Part shown: piece after piece, positions 5,501-5,629 of the stretch
Layout: every line of letters begins with the position of its first letter
Numbering within the stretch: position 1 is the stretch's first letter
Assembly: GCA_900550965.1 (NCBI GenBank)
Contig: URUC01000106.1
Coordinates: forward strand, 1-5,629
Direction of reading: 5' to 3'
Origin: an uncultured Collinsella sp.
Lineage (GTDB): Bacteria > Actinomycetota > Coriobacteriia > Coriobacteriales > Coriobacteriaceae
DNA length: 5,629 nucleotides
Notes under the pieces: model-generated
Databases searched by the model: none
Told to the model about the DNA's origin: nothing
What the model saw: the letters and a program-made list of their open reading frames with translations, nothing else
Position numbers and translations under genes: made by a program

Positions 5501-5532
5501 CTGCGATTTATGCACCGATGCGCATTTCGCAG
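5501..5532 (-). promoter_or_regulatory. Leader hairpin before argC
   Basis: On the minus strand CTGCGA (5532-5527) pairs with TCGCAG (5506-5501). Inside it ATGC (5525-5522) can pair with GCAT (5513-5510), leaving an 8-base loop, a bulged A on one side and AAA on the other. The outer 6-bp stem is perfect. It lies two bases from the argC ribosome binding site and is not followed by a T-run, so it is more likely to affect translation or mRNA stability than to terminate transcription. Confidence 0.45.
5508..5525 (-). other. Five-codon mini-ORF in the argC leader (speculative)
   Basis: An ATG, four sense codons and TAA encode Met-Arg-Ile-Gly-Ala, with an arginine codon directly after the start. 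The frame sits entirely within the leader hairpin. No convincing ribosome binding site precedes it, and so short a frame is common by chance. It is listed only because an arginine codon in the leader of an arginine operon is the kind of signal a leader peptide would use. Confidence 0.15.
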
Positions 5533-5555
5533 CGGTCGTTATGAAGTGGGTTGAA

Positions 5556-5564
5556 ACTTTAGCA
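5556..5564 (-). promoter_or_regulatory. Candidate extended -10 element for the arg operon
   Basis: On the minus strand TGCTAAAGT contains an extended -10 TGn followed by TAAAGT, which matches TATAAT at four of six positions. The region about 17 bases upstream falls within the nearer ArgR-like box and has no good -35 match. A start from here would give a leader of roughly 60 bases. Binding of a repressor at 5571-5609 would block such a promoter. The placement is tentative. Confidence 0.35.
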
Positions 5565-5570
5565 CCAAAA

Positions 5571-5588
5571 GATGCATTAATACGTAAA
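5571..5588 (-). promoter_or_regulatory. ArgR-like operator (ARG box), proximal
   Basis: On the minus strand the 18-mer TTTACGTATTAATGCATC fits the ARG-box layout of two 5-base half-sites around four A/T-rich bases: TACGT, ATTA, ATGCA. The right half-site is good; the left half-site departs from TGCAT at two positions. Its strength as a call comes from lying exactly 3 bp from the better box at 5592-5609, the spacing typical of paired ArgR operators. Confidence 0.6.
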
Positions 5589-5591
5589 TGG

Positions 5592-5609
5592 CTTGCATAT
5601 TCATGCATT
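5592..5609 (-). promoter_or_regulatory. ArgR-like operator (ARG box), distal
   Basis: On the minus strand the 18-mer AATGCATGAATATGCAAG has perfectly symmetric half-sites, TGCAT and ATGCA, around the four bases GAAT. This matches the ARG-box pattern (TGnAT, four A/T-rich bases, ATnCA) bound by the arginine repressor ArgR/AhrC. It lies about 100 bp upstream of argC. Repression of argC-argJ-argB-argD when arginine is plentiful is the expected function. Confidence 0.7.
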
Positions 5610-5629
5610 GAAACATTCCCGACACATTC

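Noticed and set aside
5509..5526. A third ARG box overlapping the leader hairpin
   Set aside because: The 18-mer here keeps only TGC and GCA of the half-sites, has a G/C-containing centre, and is not at the 3-bp spacing. It is too weak to call.

Overview
This window holds an arginine-biosynthesis operon in the order argC-argJ-argB-argD, all on the minus strand, so transcription runs from about 5550 down to 598. The genes are moderately GC-rich, and the two ends of the window are more AT-rich. The classical argCJBD order and a strong bias to G/C at third codon positions fit an actinobacterial-type genome. I lean towards a gut Coriobacteriia such as Collinsella, partly because the repeat block at 1-240 resembles repeats I associate with that genus. 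That is recollection plus inference and was not checked.

Region by region on the plus-strand coordinates: 1-240 is a repeat block with two identical 55-bp copies 185 bp apart, each carrying a motif like a tRNA T-arm, and three small GC-rich hairpins between them. 241-597 has no convincing gene but is rich in dyad symmetry: a 20-bp imperfect inverted repeat (279-298 with 448-467), an 8-bp-stem hairpin (435-455), and a long interrupted hairpin (480-533). 598-1881 is argD, 1951-2931 argB, 3013-4281 argJ and 4416-5486 argC. 5487-5629 is the argC control region. It holds two 18-bp ArgR-like operators separated by exactly 3 bp, a possible extended -10 promoter element, and a leader hairpin with a five-codon mini-ORF just before the argC ribosome binding site.

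Together the four enzymes turn N-acetylglutamate into ornithine. ArgB phosphorylates N-acetylglutamate, ArgC reduces the acyl phosphate to the semialdehyde, ArgD transaminates it to N-acetylornithine, and ArgJ transfers the acetyl group back to glutamate, releasing ornithine. No argF, argG, argH or argR is visible in the window. Control appears to act at two levels: ArgR repression at the argC promoter, and arginine feedback on ArgB, whose N-terminal segment looks like that of arginine-sensitive kinases.

The operon itself is ordinary. The parts worth a second look are the operator and leader before argC and the structured, repeat-rich gene-free stretch after argD. I found no previously undescribed gene system.
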